NCBI RefSeq assembly: GCF_003026355.1
Contig: NZ_PYON01000012.1
Coordinates: forward strand, 62,001 to 126,000
DNA: 64,000 bases
Direction: 5' to 3'
Origin: Photobacterium kishitanii
GTDB lineage: Bacteria > Pseudomonadota > Gammaproteobacteria > Enterobacterales > Vibrionaceae
This document shows, piece after piece, positions 17,968 through 27,860 of the stretch; the stretch's first letter is position 1; every line of letters starts with the position of its first letter. The position numbers were made by a program, and so were the translations under genes. The notes under the pieces are model-generated. The model saw only the letters and a program-made list of their open reading frames with translations, searched no databases and was not told where the DNA came from.

Positions 17968-20900
17968 ATGAAGATTAGATTATTATCAGCAGTAATTGGT
18001 ATGTCGATGCTACCCCTCTCGCTCGCTATTAGTTCTGAAATGAATAGAACATTATCAACTGAGCAACAATACTTTGTGCAAGAGTACCAATCTAAATATA
18101 GTCAAATTAATGATCGCTTAAGAGAATTACAGACATACGCAGAAAACCCTGACAATGTAATTATTATTAACGGTGAGCGTTTTATTGAACTAAGTGGTAT
18201 TAAATATAAATTAAATAATAAAAATAATCCGGAAATTCCATTAAGATCGTGGGACGACACTTCAGCGATACAAACCCTATTCCCATTCTTTACTGATGAT
18301 TGGGAGCTAAGCCAATATTCTGGCGGTGCAGTATTTGTAAACAAATATTTTGGTAACTATAACTATGGAAATGGTTGCCTGCTTGAGTATTATCCAGATG
18401 GAAGTATTCAAAATGGTCAGATTACCGATGTAATAATTGAAACATCTAGCTGCTCAGTTAATTCATTTGATACTAATGTACGCTATTTTGGTAACCCTAT
18501 AAGATTAACGCCTCAGGATTTTAATCAAGATCGTTTCCATGCTACTGCTGTAGAACGCTATAGAGATCGACTCTACATTACTCGTTCAGTGCAAAATCAA
18601 AATAATTATATTGATGTTTATAATATCAAAACGAATGAAATTATAGATAGGATTGAAGGCAGCACAACATCTAGTGGGCAAACGTACAAATATCATCGTT
18701 TAAATGAATTATACATTGAAGACAATTACTTATTTGTAGTTTCGTGGGAATCTAACCGTGTTGATGTTTTAGATCTTGATAATAATCATCAACATATCAT
18801 GCAAATTGGTATCGATAGTTCTACAGGTACTGGCTTATTTAGACCACAATCAGTTGTAGGTAACAATAATTATCTATTTATATCCGATGCCAAAGATAAG
18901 ATTGCCGTCATAGAAAAAACGCAAGTAACACCAGAAAACTCGAACCACATGGATCGCTTTGCATCGTTGGCATTTGGCACAGGTCAATATAGCCATCGAT
19001 TGGTACAAATGCATATATTAAATGACTATTTACTTGTTAATACATCTAACAATAATTATGCAATTTACGATACGAGAAAAATTCAACCAGGTATCACACT
19101 ACAGCCTGAAAAAGTTGTAGCGTTAGCCCCTAACAAAATTGAACGTTCAGGCGAACATTTGATAATAAATATCAATGGCCGGCTAGAGTGGCACAAGATA
19201 TCGACATTTATCGCTAATAACTTTGAGTTTATTGAGCCTGAAGGAAATATTAAGTCATTAAATGGAGATGAAGTTAATAACTATCAAGATATTCATTTTG
19301 ATAATAATGAGCTAATAACGATAACTGCTAATAACATTAATATTAACTCGTACATCGTTAATAGCGACATCACTTTTACCGCAGATCAAAGTCTGGAGGT
19401 AACTCCAGTACAGTTTAATCAACTCATGCCAAGTGCAATACAGCAAATCTATACTAATAATGACACGTTAGACATTCTTACAAATGCAGAGCTACGATCT
19501 GTACGTATAAATAAGTTAATTAACACAAAATTTACTGATAATAGTACAGTTGAAATCACTAACTATACTGCCAAAACAGTCACCAACATTGATATTGAAG
19601 CAAAACTAAATGGCATTGATAAGTGGTTTATATTAGGGAATATCGACACACTGCCACCCTTTACACGTATTACACTTCCCCTATCTGCTTTTGGTGAAGT
19701 TGGACGCTATAACAGTAGCAATAATGATGGTGTATTTGATCTCACTACCATGATGAGCAGAGATGATAATTTTACTGACTTACTACAGACATCATTTAAT
19801 TCCAAAACAGATAAATTTGTACAAAAGATCAAAAAAATAAAGCCTCGGTGGAACATACGCACAACGGGTGCGAGTACTGGTAACTGGCTACCAATGAGCG
19901 CACTACATGCTCGTGAATACCTCATCATGATGACAAACTTTGCTTACATGGCGTCATCTGAAGAGTATAAATTGTTCTGGTTCAATTTTAGTGAAATGTA
20001 CGGAAATGGGACAGAGTTCTATGGAAATGCAGGCCCAGTAGAAGGTCCTAATGGCTTCTTCACTCCAAATGACTATGATCACTACTATGATGCAATGCTT
20101 AATCGTGATTACTTAAGTCTAGGTGTTGTTCAAAATGTTGGGGGCTTAGGTAGCCCATCTATTACCGGTATTTCTGAAAACAATTTTTATCTTCACTACT
20201 ATGGTTACTATGGGATCCTAGCTCACGAGTTTGGCCATGGCTTTGATGGTAAACACCTTTATAACGATGGCACCGCTTTCTCTGCTTCATGGTTTGGATT
20301 CCAACCTATGATGACTGACTTAGGGATGTACTTGATCCGTAAAGGTGATATGCCTTATCTCGATGTAGATGAAGATCTAAACGGTTTTTACAAAGATGAG
20401 AATGCTCGATACCGCCACTTCCCTGCAACAGCGAAGCGTGCTCACCGACCTGATAGTAACTCAAATAAATTTGATAAATGGTTTATGGCCTCTTCAACAA
20501 TGCCTCAAGGATGGTTTGCTAACACTGACTCCTTTAAATATGAGCAACTAAACAATCATGAGAAAGCTTCAATAGCTAAATTAAATAAAGATGGGCAGCA
20601 ACTTCCAATTTGCCGATTTACTCAAGAGATAGAAGGATACCAAAAAACGCTATACGGTTATGTTAATGAAATAACACCTGATAGCTATGAATGTACATTA
20701 GGAAGTGAAATCAGTTATCGACTAAGTGATGGTACTCATTTCACCCCAGTGTCAACACTAAACCAATTTGATTGGCTATCGCTACATAGTCCCAACTCTT
20801 CTGGTCAGTTAGTGGCAAGTGACCAAGGATCGCCATTGTGCACGATCAATTCATCTGGCTTCTATGGCGTTGGCTTTAATGTAAATAATGCCTGTCAACA

Positions 20901-20976
20901 GATTCCAGAAATATATTGGTCGAACGGCAACAGGTGGTTTTTCTCAAGTGGTCATAGTACCTATCAATATCGCTAA
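17968..20976 (+). CDS. Large secreted protein with beta-propeller-like and putative zincin domains
   Basis: A 1002-residue exported protein that I cannot place in a named family. The signal peptide is MKIRLLSAVIGMSMLPLSLA. The first half holds several repeating beta-strand segments of NHL/YVTN-propeller style (DRLYITRSVQNQNNYIDVYN, NNYLFISDAKDKIAVIE). An Ig-like part (TNIDIEAKLNGIDKWFILGN) comes next. The second half is probably enzymatic: HEFGH at 753-757, inside YGILAHEFGHGFDG, matches the HExxH zinc motif of metallopeptidases, and Glu754 would be the catalytic base. The third ligand is not obvious. The Cys-containing tail may form disulfides. AGGA lies six bases before this ATG; ATGs at 17953 and 17965 are less well placed. 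A strong terminator follows, so the gene is alone. Confidence 0.8.
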   Translation: MKIRLLSAVIGMSMLPLSLAISSEMNRTLSTEQQYFVQEYQSKYSQINDRLRELQTYAENPDNVIIINGERFIELSGIKYKLNNKNNPEIPLRSWDDTSAIQTLFPFFTDDWELSQYSGGAVFVNKYFGNYNYGNGCLLEYYPDGSIQNGQITDVIIETSSCSVNSFDTNVRYFGNPIRLTPQDFNQDRFHATAVERYRDRLYITRSVQNQNNYIDVYNIKTNEIIDRIEGSTTSSGQTYKYHRLNELYIEDNYLFVVSWESNRVDVLDLDNNHQHIMQIGIDSSTGTGLFRPQSVVGNNNYLFISDAKDKIAVIEKTQVTPENSNHMDRFASLAFGTGQYSHRLVQMHILNDYLLVNTSNNNYAIYDTRKIQPGITLQPEKVVALAPNKIERSGEHLIININGRLEWHKISTFIANNFEFIEPEGNIKSLNGDEVNNYQDIHFDNNELITITANNININSYIVNSDITFTADQSLEVTPVQFNQLMPSAIQQIYTNNDTLDILTNAELRSVRINKLINTKFTDNSTVEITNYTAKTVTNIDIEAKLNGIDKWFILGNIDTLPPFTRITLPLSAFGEVGRYNSSNNDGVFDLTTMMSRDDNFTDLLQTSFNSKTDKFVQKIKKIKPRWNIRTTGASTGNWLPMSALHAREYLIMMTNFAYMASSEEYKLFWFNFSEMYGNGTEFYGNAGPVEGPNGFFTPNDYDHYYDAMLNRDYLSLGVVQNVGGLGSPSITGISENNFYLHYYGYYGILAHEFGHGFDGKHLYNDGTAFSASWFGFQPMMTDLGMYLIRKGDMPYLDVDEDLNGFYKDENARYRHFPATAKRAHRPDSNSNKFDKWFMASSTMPQGWFANTDSFKYEQLNNHEKASIAKLNKDGQQLPICRFTQEIEGYQKTLYGYVNEITPDSYECTLGSEISYRLSDGTHFTPVSTLNQFDWLSLHSPNSSGQLVASDQGSPLCTINSSGFYGVGFNVNNACQQIPEIYWSNGNRWFFSSGHSTYQYR

Positions 20977-20999
20977 TAGCCATTAAACCTGCAATTCCT

Positions 21000-21026
21000 C
21001 CCCCAATAACACTTAATTATTGGGGG
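21000..21026 (+). terminator. Hairpin terminator after the zincin gene
   Basis: CCCCCAATAA (21000-21009) and TTATTGGGGG (21017-21026) form a perfect 10-bp stem with a 7-base loop, 24 bases after the stop. The following T-run is poor, so termination efficiency is uncertain. Confidence 0.65.
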
Positions 21027-21315
21027 ATTCCCCATCAACTTAGATATCTGATTCAACTTAGCAGAATCGGAGCTAGATATTATAATTCGTCTTGCTAATA
21101 ATTCACCTTACACTTTCCTTTGGGATTTATCGTAAAACTTCAGCTAAGTACATATATGGTCTTTTCCGTGAACTTATGTAATTAACTATCTCAATCCTTC
21201 CCTCTCATTATTTGACTGAGATGAACACTCAATTTAAATATTATCTAATTATCAAATTCATTCTAATTAATATACTTACCCTATCGAAACAAAATCAAAT
21301 AAAAAGAGATATCGG
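21027..21315. other. Spacer upstream of the SnoaL-like gene
   Basis: AT-rich with no gene; it carries the presumed promoter of the downstream exported protein. Confidence 0.35.
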
Positions 21316-21834
21316 ATGAATAAAGGAAAAATTAAAACTGCAACTACAGCTATATGTATCGCTATATTACTAGGTAGCTCTGTCCAAGCTAATGAACTTA
21401 AGCCAGGAAAATTTGTAAGTACCGATCAATCAGTACATGCAGTAGAAATAAAACAAGCAGCTATGAATTACGCTAAGTTTTGGAATACGGGGAAAGAAGC
21501 ATATGCTCGTGAAGCTTTATTAGAAAACTTTCAAGATATGACTCCACCCAAAGGCAGAAAAAAAGGTATTGAAGGTGTACTGGAGGCCTCTCAAAATTTC
21601 CGAAAAGTCATACCTAATTTACATGTAGAAGTTGAGCATCTTCTTATTAGTGGTGACTTTGCAACAATTAGATACCGTTTTAAAGGTAACTTTAACGGCA
21701 GAATGGGAGACGTTATAGGCCAAGGCCAAGTTGTCGATTTTCCAGCGGTTGATATTTATGAAGTACATAATGGAAAAATCATAAGAAATTGGCATTTGGA
21801 AGACTATAATACTTTCTTTTCTCAAGTAAAATAA
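21316..21834 (+). CDS. Exported SnoaL/NTF2-fold protein
   Basis: A 172-residue protein with a signal peptide (cleavage near SSVQA) and one SnoaL-like domain of the NTF2/cystatin fold. Recognisable segments are AAMNYAKFWNTGKEAYAREA (helical start), a DFATIRYRFKGNFNG strand pair and FPAVDIYEVHNGKIIRNWHL near the C-terminus, which is the classic SnoaL ending. Members include polyketide cyclases and small-molecule isomerases or binding proteins; many exported ones have no known substrate. AGAGATATCGG precedes the ATG. It is monocistronic and unrelated in function to the thiamin operon that follows. Confidence 0.85.
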   Translation: MNKGKIKTATTAICIAILLGSSVQANELKPGKFVSTDQSVHAVEIKQAAMNYAKFWNTGKEAYAREALLENFQDMTPPKGRKKGIEGVLEASQNFRKVIPNLHVEVEHLLISGDFATIRYRFKGNFNGRMGDVIGQGQVVDFPAVDIYEVHNGKIIRNWHLEDYNTFFSQVK

Positions 21835-22015
21835 TCTCTGCTGCCAGTTCATCTTCAAAATAGAAGAACCTTTAAAAAACCACGCTTTACCCCAGCAACA
21901 AAACATGCAATAAATTAATGTGTTATTCATTAACATCTTTAAACAACACCTGTAACCTATTATTTTTCAATAAAATATAGTGACAACCTAATTATTCTGG
22001 ATTAGGATAATTGCC

Positions 22016-22101
22016 ATTAGTCGGGGGGCTTTAAGCTGAGATCACCATAATGGTGGGACCCGTTGAACCTGAACCAGTTAGCACTGGCGGAGGGAACTAA
22101 C
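22016..22101 (+). ncRNA. TPP riboswitch (THI element)
   Basis: The aptamer core is clear: CTGAGA at 22036-22041, the ACCC...TGAACCTGA block at about 22058-22072, and GGCGGAGGGAAC towards the end. TTAGT (22017-22021) pairs with ACTAA (22096-22100) to close P1. A variable P3a-like hairpin (CACC/GGTG) lies between. Thiamin pyrophosphate binding should turn off the operon. No terminator with a T-run is visible between aptamer and thiD, so control is probably translational, by hiding the thiD ribosome binding site (inference). Confidence 0.95.
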
Positions 22102-22220
22102 TATCAACGGTACCATACTGTTAATAGATCCAAGCTGAGTCATAACTGCACACACTTACACCGCAGTTTACACTTTACCGCTTGATACTTGTTCCTGATG
22201 CTACGCATGAGGAATTATGT

Positions 22221-23063
22221 ATGTCACTTATCACACTGTCACACCACACTGTTACGCCTATTGTGTTAACTATCGCAGGATCGGATAGTGGCGGCGGCGC
22301 TGGCATTCAAGCTGACATTAAAGCCATTTCAGCAACAGGCAGTTATGCTTGCTCGGTGATCACCGCTATTACCGCACAAAATACTCAAGGTGTTAACGGT
22401 ATATTCGCGATTCCACTTGAGATGGTAGAACAACAGTTAGATGCTGTTTTTACGGATTTAAATGTTCAAGCTGTAAAAATTGGTATGCTCGCTGATAGTG
22501 AGATTATTCGGTTAGTTGCGGCTAAAATTCGTCATTATCAACCACAATTTTTAGTTATTGATCCGGTAATGGTTGCCACCAGCGGTGATGTATTATTACA
22601 ACAACACGCTATAACTACGCTCAAAACTGAATTACTGCCATTAGCTGATATTATTACCCCTAACCTACCAGAAGCCGCTGCATTAACCGGTTTAGAAATC
22701 CCACAATCTATGGCTGATATGCAAGCAATGATTAGCGCATTGCGAGACATTAATCTTCATGCCGTGTTACTTAAAGGCGGACATTTAGAACAAAGTAGTG
22801 ATAGCACTGATTTATTGATTTTAGCTAATAACGTTATCGAGCTAACAACCCCTCGTATTGACACCAACAATACTCATGGCACTGGTTGTACTCTGTCTGC
22901 GGCTATCGCCTCCTATTTAGCACAAGGCAATGATCTTACAACAGCAACTACCTTGGCTAAACGCTACATTACCGCAGCCATAACCGCCGCCGATGAACTC
23001 AATATTGGTCATGGTCACGGACCTGTTAATCACTTTTTTGCAGGCCATCATCATGTGCGCTGA
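22221..23063 (+). CDS. thiD: Hydroxymethylpyrimidine/phosphomethylpyrimidine kinase
   Basis: A 280-residue ribokinase-fold enzyme that phosphorylates HMP to HMP-P and then to HMP-PP. The N-terminal LTIAGSDSGGGAGIQADIK block and the THGTGCTLSAAIA anion-hole/catalytic motif (Cys in the GTGC turn) are those of ThiD. The start at 22221 has AGGA seven bases upstream; the upstream TTG start at 22182 lacks support. It is the first gene after the TPP riboswitch and overlaps thiZ by 11 bases, so the operon is translationally coupled. HMP brought in or released by the following genes is its substrate. Confidence 0.95.
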   Translation: MSLITLSHHTVTPIVLTIAGSDSGGGAGIQADIKAISATGSYACSVITAITAQNTQGVNGIFAIPLEMVEQQLDAVFTDLNVQAVKIGMLADSEIIRLVAAKIRHYQPQFLVIDPVMVATSGDVLLQQHAITTLKTELLPLADIITPNLPEAAALTGLEIPQSMADMQAMISALRDINLHAVLLKGGHLEQSSDSTDLLILANNVIELTTPRIDTNNTHGTGCTLSAAIASYLAQGNDLTTATTLAKRYITAAITAADELNIGHGHGPVNHFFAGHHHVR

Positions 23064-23820
23064 TCTGAACATCACCATAACTAATGGCAGCTTACGTTAT
23101 TACTCAAATGGCAGCGCGACCGAAAATATCCCTGTAATTAAGGATCTTAATTTAACGATTGCTGCTAACAAATGGACATGCCTAGTGGGTAAAAGTGGTT
23201 GTGGAAAAAGCAGCTTAATTAAATTCTTAGCGGGATTATTAAACGAGACAACTGAATGGCAAGGTCAACTGACTATTTCAGATAATCAGCCTTTAACAGG
23301 GCGAGTCGCTTATATGGCTCAGCAGGATCTGTTATTGCCTTGGTTAACTGTACTCGAAAATGTATGTCTTAGTAGTAAGTTCGGCCACCATGCTTCGAAC
23401 TCAAATCTACAACAACGGGCAATAACATTATTAGAGCACGTCGGCTTAGCAGATAAACAGCAGCTATTACCCCAACAGTTATCGGGCGGTATGCGTCAGC
23501 GCGTCGCACTTGCTAGAACATTATTGCAAGATCAACCGATTGTATTAATGGACGAGCCATTTTCAGCATTAGATGCTGTAACACGTTATCGCCTCCAAGA
23601 TCTATTTGTTAAATTACTTAAAAATAAAACCGTTGTGCTTATCACCCACGATCCTCAAGAAGCAATCCGATTGAGTGATCACCTGTATATATTGCAAGGT
23701 CAACCCGCTTTTGCCACTGCATTGTCATTACCGCCGACATTACCACCACGGCGCTTTGATGCTGAATCTGCTAGCCACCAGCAACGTATTTTTGACATAT
23801 TGGCACACGATCATGACTGA
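23053..23820 (+). CDS. thiZ: Thiamin-precursor ABC transporter, ATP-binding protein
   Basis: A 255-residue ABC ATPase. Walker A is GKSGCGKSS, the signature LSGGMRQRVALAR, Walker B PIVLMDEPFSALD, and the switch His is in LITHDPQEA. It belongs to the nitrate/taurine/ThiZ-type subfamily that powers importers. The start at 23053 is chosen because an ATG there overlaps the end of thiD by 11 bases, usual coupling in this operon, and gives a normal N-terminus. The gene overlaps thiX by 8 bases. With ThiX and ThiY it should import HMP or its N-formylaminopyrimidine precursor. Confidence 0.92.
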   Translation: MCADLNITITNGSLRYYSNGSATENIPVIKDLNLTIAANKWTCLVGKSGCGKSSLIKFLAGLLNETTEWQGQLTISDNQPLTGRVAYMAQQDLLLPWLTVLENVCLSSKFGHHASNSNLQQRAITLLEHVGLADKQQLLPQQLSGGMRQRVALARTLLQDQPIVLMDEPFSALDAVTRYRLQDLFVKLLKNKTVVLITHDPQEAIRLSDHLYILQGQPAFATALSLPPTLPPRRFDAESASHQQRIFDILAHDHD

Positions 23821-24616
23821 TATTACTCGTTTAATCACCACCAAAGCAGCCCATAAGCAGTCACGTACAACCCATGACCTTGCCGCACCAATACGGTTAC
23901 TAATCAGTATTAGTGTGCTACTAGGGCTATGGCAACTTACGGTCGTGGTGTTCAACTTACCCAGTTTTATTTTACCACCACCACTGGATGTGGCGCAGCG
24001 ATTAGTTACGCGATACGACGTGTTACTTCGTAATACTTGGGTCACAGGGCAAGAGATCATTCTTGGACTCATTTTAGGTTTATCGCTAGGGCTATTTTTT
24101 GCCTTGCAAATGTTGTTATTTAAACCTGTTAAACGATGGTTATTACCATTACTAATTGCAAGCCAGGCCATTCCTGTGTTTGCCATCGCGCCAGTATTAA
24201 TGCTGTGGTTAGGTTATGGCATTGGCTCCAAGGTCGTTATGGCAGCGTTAATTATCTTTTTTCCTGTTACCACTTGCTGCTATGACGGCTTACGTAATAC
24301 ACCAACTGGTTATCTTGAATTATCAACCACGATGGGCGCGACTAAGTGGCAACAGCTTAAATATATTCGCTTCCCTGCTGCCTTACCTGCACTGGCTTCC
24401 GGCATTCGAGTCGCAGTGGTTATCGCACCGATTGGTGCAGTCGCAGGTGAATGGGTCGGTGCCAGTCAAGGCTTAGGCTATTTAATGCTTCAAGCTAATG
24501 CACGAATGATGATTGATGAAATGTTCGCAGCACTGTTTATTTTGTCTTTGTTATCAATATCGCTGTATTACATCACAGACAGATTATTAAAACGCCTGCT
24601 CCCGTGGCAACCATAA
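23813..24616 (+). CDS. thiX: Thiamin-precursor ABC transporter, permease
   Basis: A 267-residue inner-membrane permease with about six hydrophobic helices. The cytoplasmic coupling (EAA-type) loop is TTMGATKWQQLKYIRFPAAL. The sequence belongs to the SsuC/TauC/ThiX group. The ATG at 23813 overlaps the stop of thiZ and defines the start. A longer frame upstream lies inside thiZ and is not used. It would form the membrane channel with ThiZ as motor and ThiY as receptor. Confidence 0.92.
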   Translation: MTDITRLITTKAAHKQSRTTHDLAAPIRLLISISVLLGLWQLTVVVFNLPSFILPPPLDVAQRLVTRYDVLLRNTWVTGQEIILGLILGLSLGLFFALQMLLFKPVKRWLLPLLIASQAIPVFAIAPVLMLWLGYGIGSKVVMAALIIFFPVTTCCYDGLRNTPTGYLELSTTMGATKWQQLKYIRFPAALPALASGIRVAVVIAPIGAVAGEWVGASQGLGYLMLQANARMMIDEMFAALFILSLLSISLYYITDRLLKRLLPWQP

Positions 24617-24676
24617 CGACACATTTAAATATAACTCCTCCCCTCATTTTGATACTTAATATTTAAAGGATTGATT

Positions 24677-25639
24677 GTGAAACGTATTTTTTTAATGACT
24701 ACCATAATGTTGATACTATTTGGCCTCTCAATCAGCGCTGAAGCAAGCCCACAACCCCAGAAACTCACCAAGATAAGCCTGATGCTTGATTGGTTTGTAA
24801 ACCCCAATCATGGGCCGATTATTATTGCTCAAGAACGCGGTTATTTTAAACAGCATGGCATCGAGGTTGATATTCAACAGCCTGCCGATCCGTCATTACC
24901 ACCGAAATTAGTTGCCGCTAATAAAATCGATCTTGCTGTTTCTTATCAACCCAATTTAACTATTGATGTTGCTGCTGGTTTACCGTTAATTAAAACCGCT
25001 ACTCTGATTGCAACCCCACTTAATACATTGATGGTATTAAAGAAAAGTGGCATCACTGATTTATCGCAATTGAAAGGAAAAACCATTGGGATTTCAATTG
25101 CAGGTAATGAAGATGCGACCATTGGCACTATGCTTGCAGCTCACGGAGTTAAATTAAGCGATGTTAAAATTGTTAATGTCGGTTGGGCACTCTCATCATC
25201 ATTGGCTTCAGGTAAAGTGGATGCTATCTGGGGGGGACTGCGTAATTTTGAAACCAACCAATTAGCTTTAGAAGGTTATCCAACTATCTCGTTTTTTCCT
25301 GAAGAAAACGGTATCCCTAGTTATGATGAATTAATTTTTGTCGCCAATAGCAAACATTATAACCGTCAAGCTATCACGGCTTTTAATGCTGCTATCACCC
25401 AAGCAACCACTTATATCATTAATCACCCAGATGCAGCTTGGAAGCAATTCATTCAATACGCCCCTGACACCTTAGATAACACGCTTAACCATAAAGCATG
25501 GAATGACACTTTAAGCCGATTTGCTTTGCGCCCTGCGGCCGTTGATTTTAAACGTTACGATGATTACGCCCAATTCTTATTTAACCACCACGTTATAACC
25601 AAACTACCTCAAGCCAAAAATTACATTGGCAGCTTCTAA
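24677..25639 (+). CDS. thiY: Thiamin-precursor ABC transporter, substrate-binding protein (NMT1/THI5-like)
   Basis: A 320-residue periplasmic receptor of the NMT1/THI5-like family. The signal peptide is MKRIFLMTTIMLILFGLSIS. The mature part opens KISLMLDWFVNPNHGPIIIA, the ThiY signature for pyrimidine binding. VDAIWGGLRNFE and a DELIFVANS segment are further family marks. It starts with GTG at 24677; AAAGGA lies six bases upstream. In Bacillus, ThiXYZ imports N-formyl-4-amino-5-aminomethyl-2-methylpyrimidine, a thiamin breakdown product; in other bacteria the related system takes HMP. The presence of tenA next door favours a salvage substrate. Confidence 0.93.
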   Translation: MKRIFLMTTIMLILFGLSISAEASPQPQKLTKISLMLDWFVNPNHGPIIIAQERGYFKQHGIEVDIQQPADPSLPPKLVAANKIDLAVSYQPNLTIDVAAGLPLIKTATLIATPLNTLMVLKKSGITDLSQLKGKTIGISIAGNEDATIGTMLAAHGVKLSDVKIVNVGWALSSSLASGKVDAIWGGLRNFETNQLALEGYPTISFFPEENGIPSYDELIFVANSKHYNRQAITAFNAAITQATTYIINHPDAAWKQFIQYAPDTLDNTLNHKAWNDTLSRFALRPAAVDFKRYDDYAQFLFNHHVITKLPQAKNYIGSF

Positions 25640-25651
25640 GGAGAGATTATC

Positions 25652-26329
25652 ATGACATACCAAGATTTAATTGATGCTTGCCAACCACAATGGCAGACAT
25701 ATACCCACCATTCATTTGTGATGCAACTTGGTCAAGGTACACTGCCTCACACCTGTTTTATGCATTATTTAAAACAAGATTTTTTGTTCTTAAAACAATA
25801 TGCACGTGCTTATGCGTTAGCTATTTATAAAGCCCGAACGCTAGCCGATATGCGTCGAGCACTGCCAAGTGTAGCCGCTTTACTTGATCACGAAATTGCA
25901 CATCATGTTGATTATTGTGGTGCTTGGCACCTCACTGAACAAGATATGGAACAAGAAGCTGAAGATGTCGCTACTGTTGCTTATACACGTTATGTATTAG
26001 ATGCAGGTATGCAAGGGGATATCGTCGATTTATATGTGGCTCTTGCGCCTTGTGCCATTGGTTATGCTGCAATTGGTAATATGTTAATCAATGATACTCA
26101 GACAGTGTTTGATACCAACCCTTATCGTAGCTGGATTGATCTTTATAGCGGTGAGAATTATCAGCAAGGTGTCGCTGCTGCAACGGTATATTTAAATAAC
26201 CTATTAGCAGAAATCTCCGTTCATAGTCAACGTGGCCAACAATTGATTCAAACTTTTAAAGTAGCAACAGAAATGGAAATTGCATTCTGGCAACAAGGAC
26301 TCAATGTTGGAGTAGTCGATAGTGAATAA
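25652..26329 (+). CDS. tenA: Aminopyrimidine aminohydrolase / thiaminase II
   Basis: A 225-residue all-helical TenA protein. It hydrolyses aminopyrimidine (amino-HMP) to HMP and can cleave thiamin, so it recovers the pyrimidine from damaged vitamin. The catalytic Cys134 lies in [12 protein letters not shown]; a C-terminal Glu in [11 protein letters not shown] fits the conserved catalytic acid. [11 protein letters not shown] segment is near residue 79. AGGAGAG precedes the ATG after the short gap from thiY, and the end overlaps thiM by 8 bases. Confidence 0.95.
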   Translation: MTYQDLIDACQPQWQTYTHHSFVMQLGQGTLPHTCFMHYLKQDFLFLKQYARAYALAIYKARTLADMRRALPSVAALLDHEIAHHVDYCGAWHLTEQDMEQEAEDVATVAYTRYVLDAGMQGDIVDLYVALAPCAIGYAAIGNMLINDTQTVFDTNPYRSWIDLYSGENYQQGVAAATVYLNNLLAEISVHSQRGQQLIQTFKVATEMEIAFWQQGLNVGVVDSE

Positions 26330-27158
26330 CTCATCAAACGCCACTGTTACTGATGTTTCTATTACCAATGATATTATTGCCGCATTGGCCTTAGTGAGAG
26401 AACAAAAACCATTAGTGGTCAATATTACTAATTTTGTCGTCATGAATACTACCGCCAACGCTTTGCTCGCCATTGGAGCTTCACCCATTATGGCGCATTC
26501 GCAGCAAGAAATGACAGAGATGATGCAAATTACAGGATCACTAGTGATCAATATCGGTACACTAGATAGTGTATGGATTGAAAGAATGTTATTTGCGGTA
26601 GAGCAAGCCAACGCGTACAACAAACCGATCATTTTAGATCCGGTCGGATGTGGTGCGAGTCTACTCCGCACTCAAACAGCACGTACCATTGCCGCTAACG
26701 CTAATAATTTGATTATTCGCGGTAATGCTTCAGAGATTATTGCTCTTGCTGGCGAAAACAGCCAAACCAAAGGTGTTGATGCTCTCGATAGCAGTGATAC
26801 GGCATTAACCGCTGCGCACTATTTAGCGACACATTATCAAGCTAATGTGGTTATCTCTGGTGAAGTGGATTACGTTGTTAGCGCCACTCGCGTCATTAGC
26901 CTTAAAAACGGTCACCACATGATGCCATATATCACAGGAATGGGATGCTCACTAACCGCACTGACTGGCGCATTTGCTGCTGTCGGTGATAGTACCGGAC
27001 TAGCTGCTACTGCTATATTAGCAATCGTTGGTGAAATAGCCGCGAAACACTCAGCAGGCCCTGCAACATTACAACTCAATATTCTCGATGGCTTATATCA
27101 GCTTAGTGCCGATCAAATACGTCAGCACCTTCGTATCGAAGTGGTATCATCATTATGA
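26322..27158 (+). CDS. thiM: Hydroxyethylthiazole kinase
   Basis: A 278-residue ribokinase-fold enzyme that phosphorylates hydroxyethylthiazole, the other half of thiamin. [29 protein letters not shown] and [14 protein letters not shown] (Cys209) are signature blocks. The start is GTG at 26322, inside the end of tenA, giving translational coupling; the last four bases (ATGA) overlap the thiE start. With ThiD it supplies both substrates of ThiE. Confidence 0.95.
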   Translation: MNNSSNATVTDVSITNDIIAALALVREQKPLVVNITNFVVMNTTANALLAIGASPIMAHSQQEMTEMMQITGSLVINIGTLDSVWIERMLFAVEQANAYNKPIILDPVGCGASLLRTQTARTIAANANNLIIRGNASEIIALAGENSQTKGVDALDSSDTALTAAHYLATHYQANVVISGEVDYVVSATRVISLKNGHHMMPYITGMGCSLTALTGAFAAVGDSTGLAATAILAIVGEIAAKHSAGPATLQLNILDGLYQLSADQIRQHLRIEVVSSL

Positions 27159-27811
27159 GTAATATCCACAACCCTTATTTATTGTATTTAGTCACCGATG
27201 ATCAACAAAGCATCACGGCTTTAGAACGCGTGGTACGTGAAGCCGTTGCTGGCGGCGTAACTATGGTACAAGTGCGTGAGAAACACGGTGATGTACGCGA
27301 ATTTATTCAACGCGCTCAAGCAATTAAAACCATTCTTCAGCAAATCTATACAGCAACAGGCCATCATATCCCATTGATCATTAATGATCGGGTTGATGTT
27401 GCCCTAGTCGTCAATGCCGATGGCGTTCATCTAGGACAAACGGATATGCCCGTCACCCTAGCACGAAAGTTATTGGGTAACGATAAACTGATCGGACTTT
27501 CAATTGAAACCGAGCAACAGCTATTAGATGCAGTCTCACTACCGATTGATTACATCGGGCTCAGTGCTATTTTTGCGACCACTACGAAAAACAATTTGCT
27601 GACATATTGGGGAATCGAAGGCTTACAGCACGCAGCAGCAATCAGCCGCTTTCCAATTGTAGCCATTGGCGGAATTAATCACTCTAATTTAACTGCAATA
27701 ATGGAAGCGGGGGCTGACGGTGTTGCGATTGTGTCGGCAATAAGTCATGCCGAGGATCCTCGTCAAGCAACAAAAGAGATAGCAGCATTACTTAGCCCAA
27801 ATTTACAATAA
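27155..27811 (+). CDS. thiE: Thiamine-phosphate synthase
   Basis: A 218-residue TIM-barrel enzyme that couples HMP-PP with thiazole phosphate to form thiamin monophosphate. Conserved blocks are VTMVQVREK (pyrophosphate-binding region), [26 protein letters not shown] and a late AIGGI and GADGVAIVS. It starts at an ATGA overlap with thiM. It is the last gene of the operon; a strong terminator follows. Conversion of thiamin phosphate to TPP (ThiL) must be encoded elsewhere. Confidence 0.95.
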   Translation: MSNIHNPYLLYLVTDDQQSITALERVVREAVAGGVTMVQVREKHGDVREFIQRAQAIKTILQQIYTATGHHIPLIINDRVDVALVVNADGVHLGQTDMPVTLARKLLGNDKLIGLSIETEQQLLDAVSLPIDYIGLSAIFATTTKNNLLTYWGIEGLQHAAAISRFPIVAIGGINHSNLTAIMEAGADGVAIVSAISHAEDPRQATKEIAALLSPNLQ

Positions 27812-27814
27812 TAA

Positions 27815-27843
27815 AAAATGGGCTGAAACTCTCAGCCCATTTT
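27815..27843. terminator. Bidirectional terminator between thiE and the nuclease gene
   Basis: AAAATGGGCTGA (27815-27826) and TCAGCCCATTTT (27832-27843) form a perfect 12-bp stem with a 5-base loop, with A-run before and T-run after. It serves the convergent thiE and nuclease genes. Confidence 0.85.
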
Positions 27844-27860
27844 AAATTATCGATTCTGTT

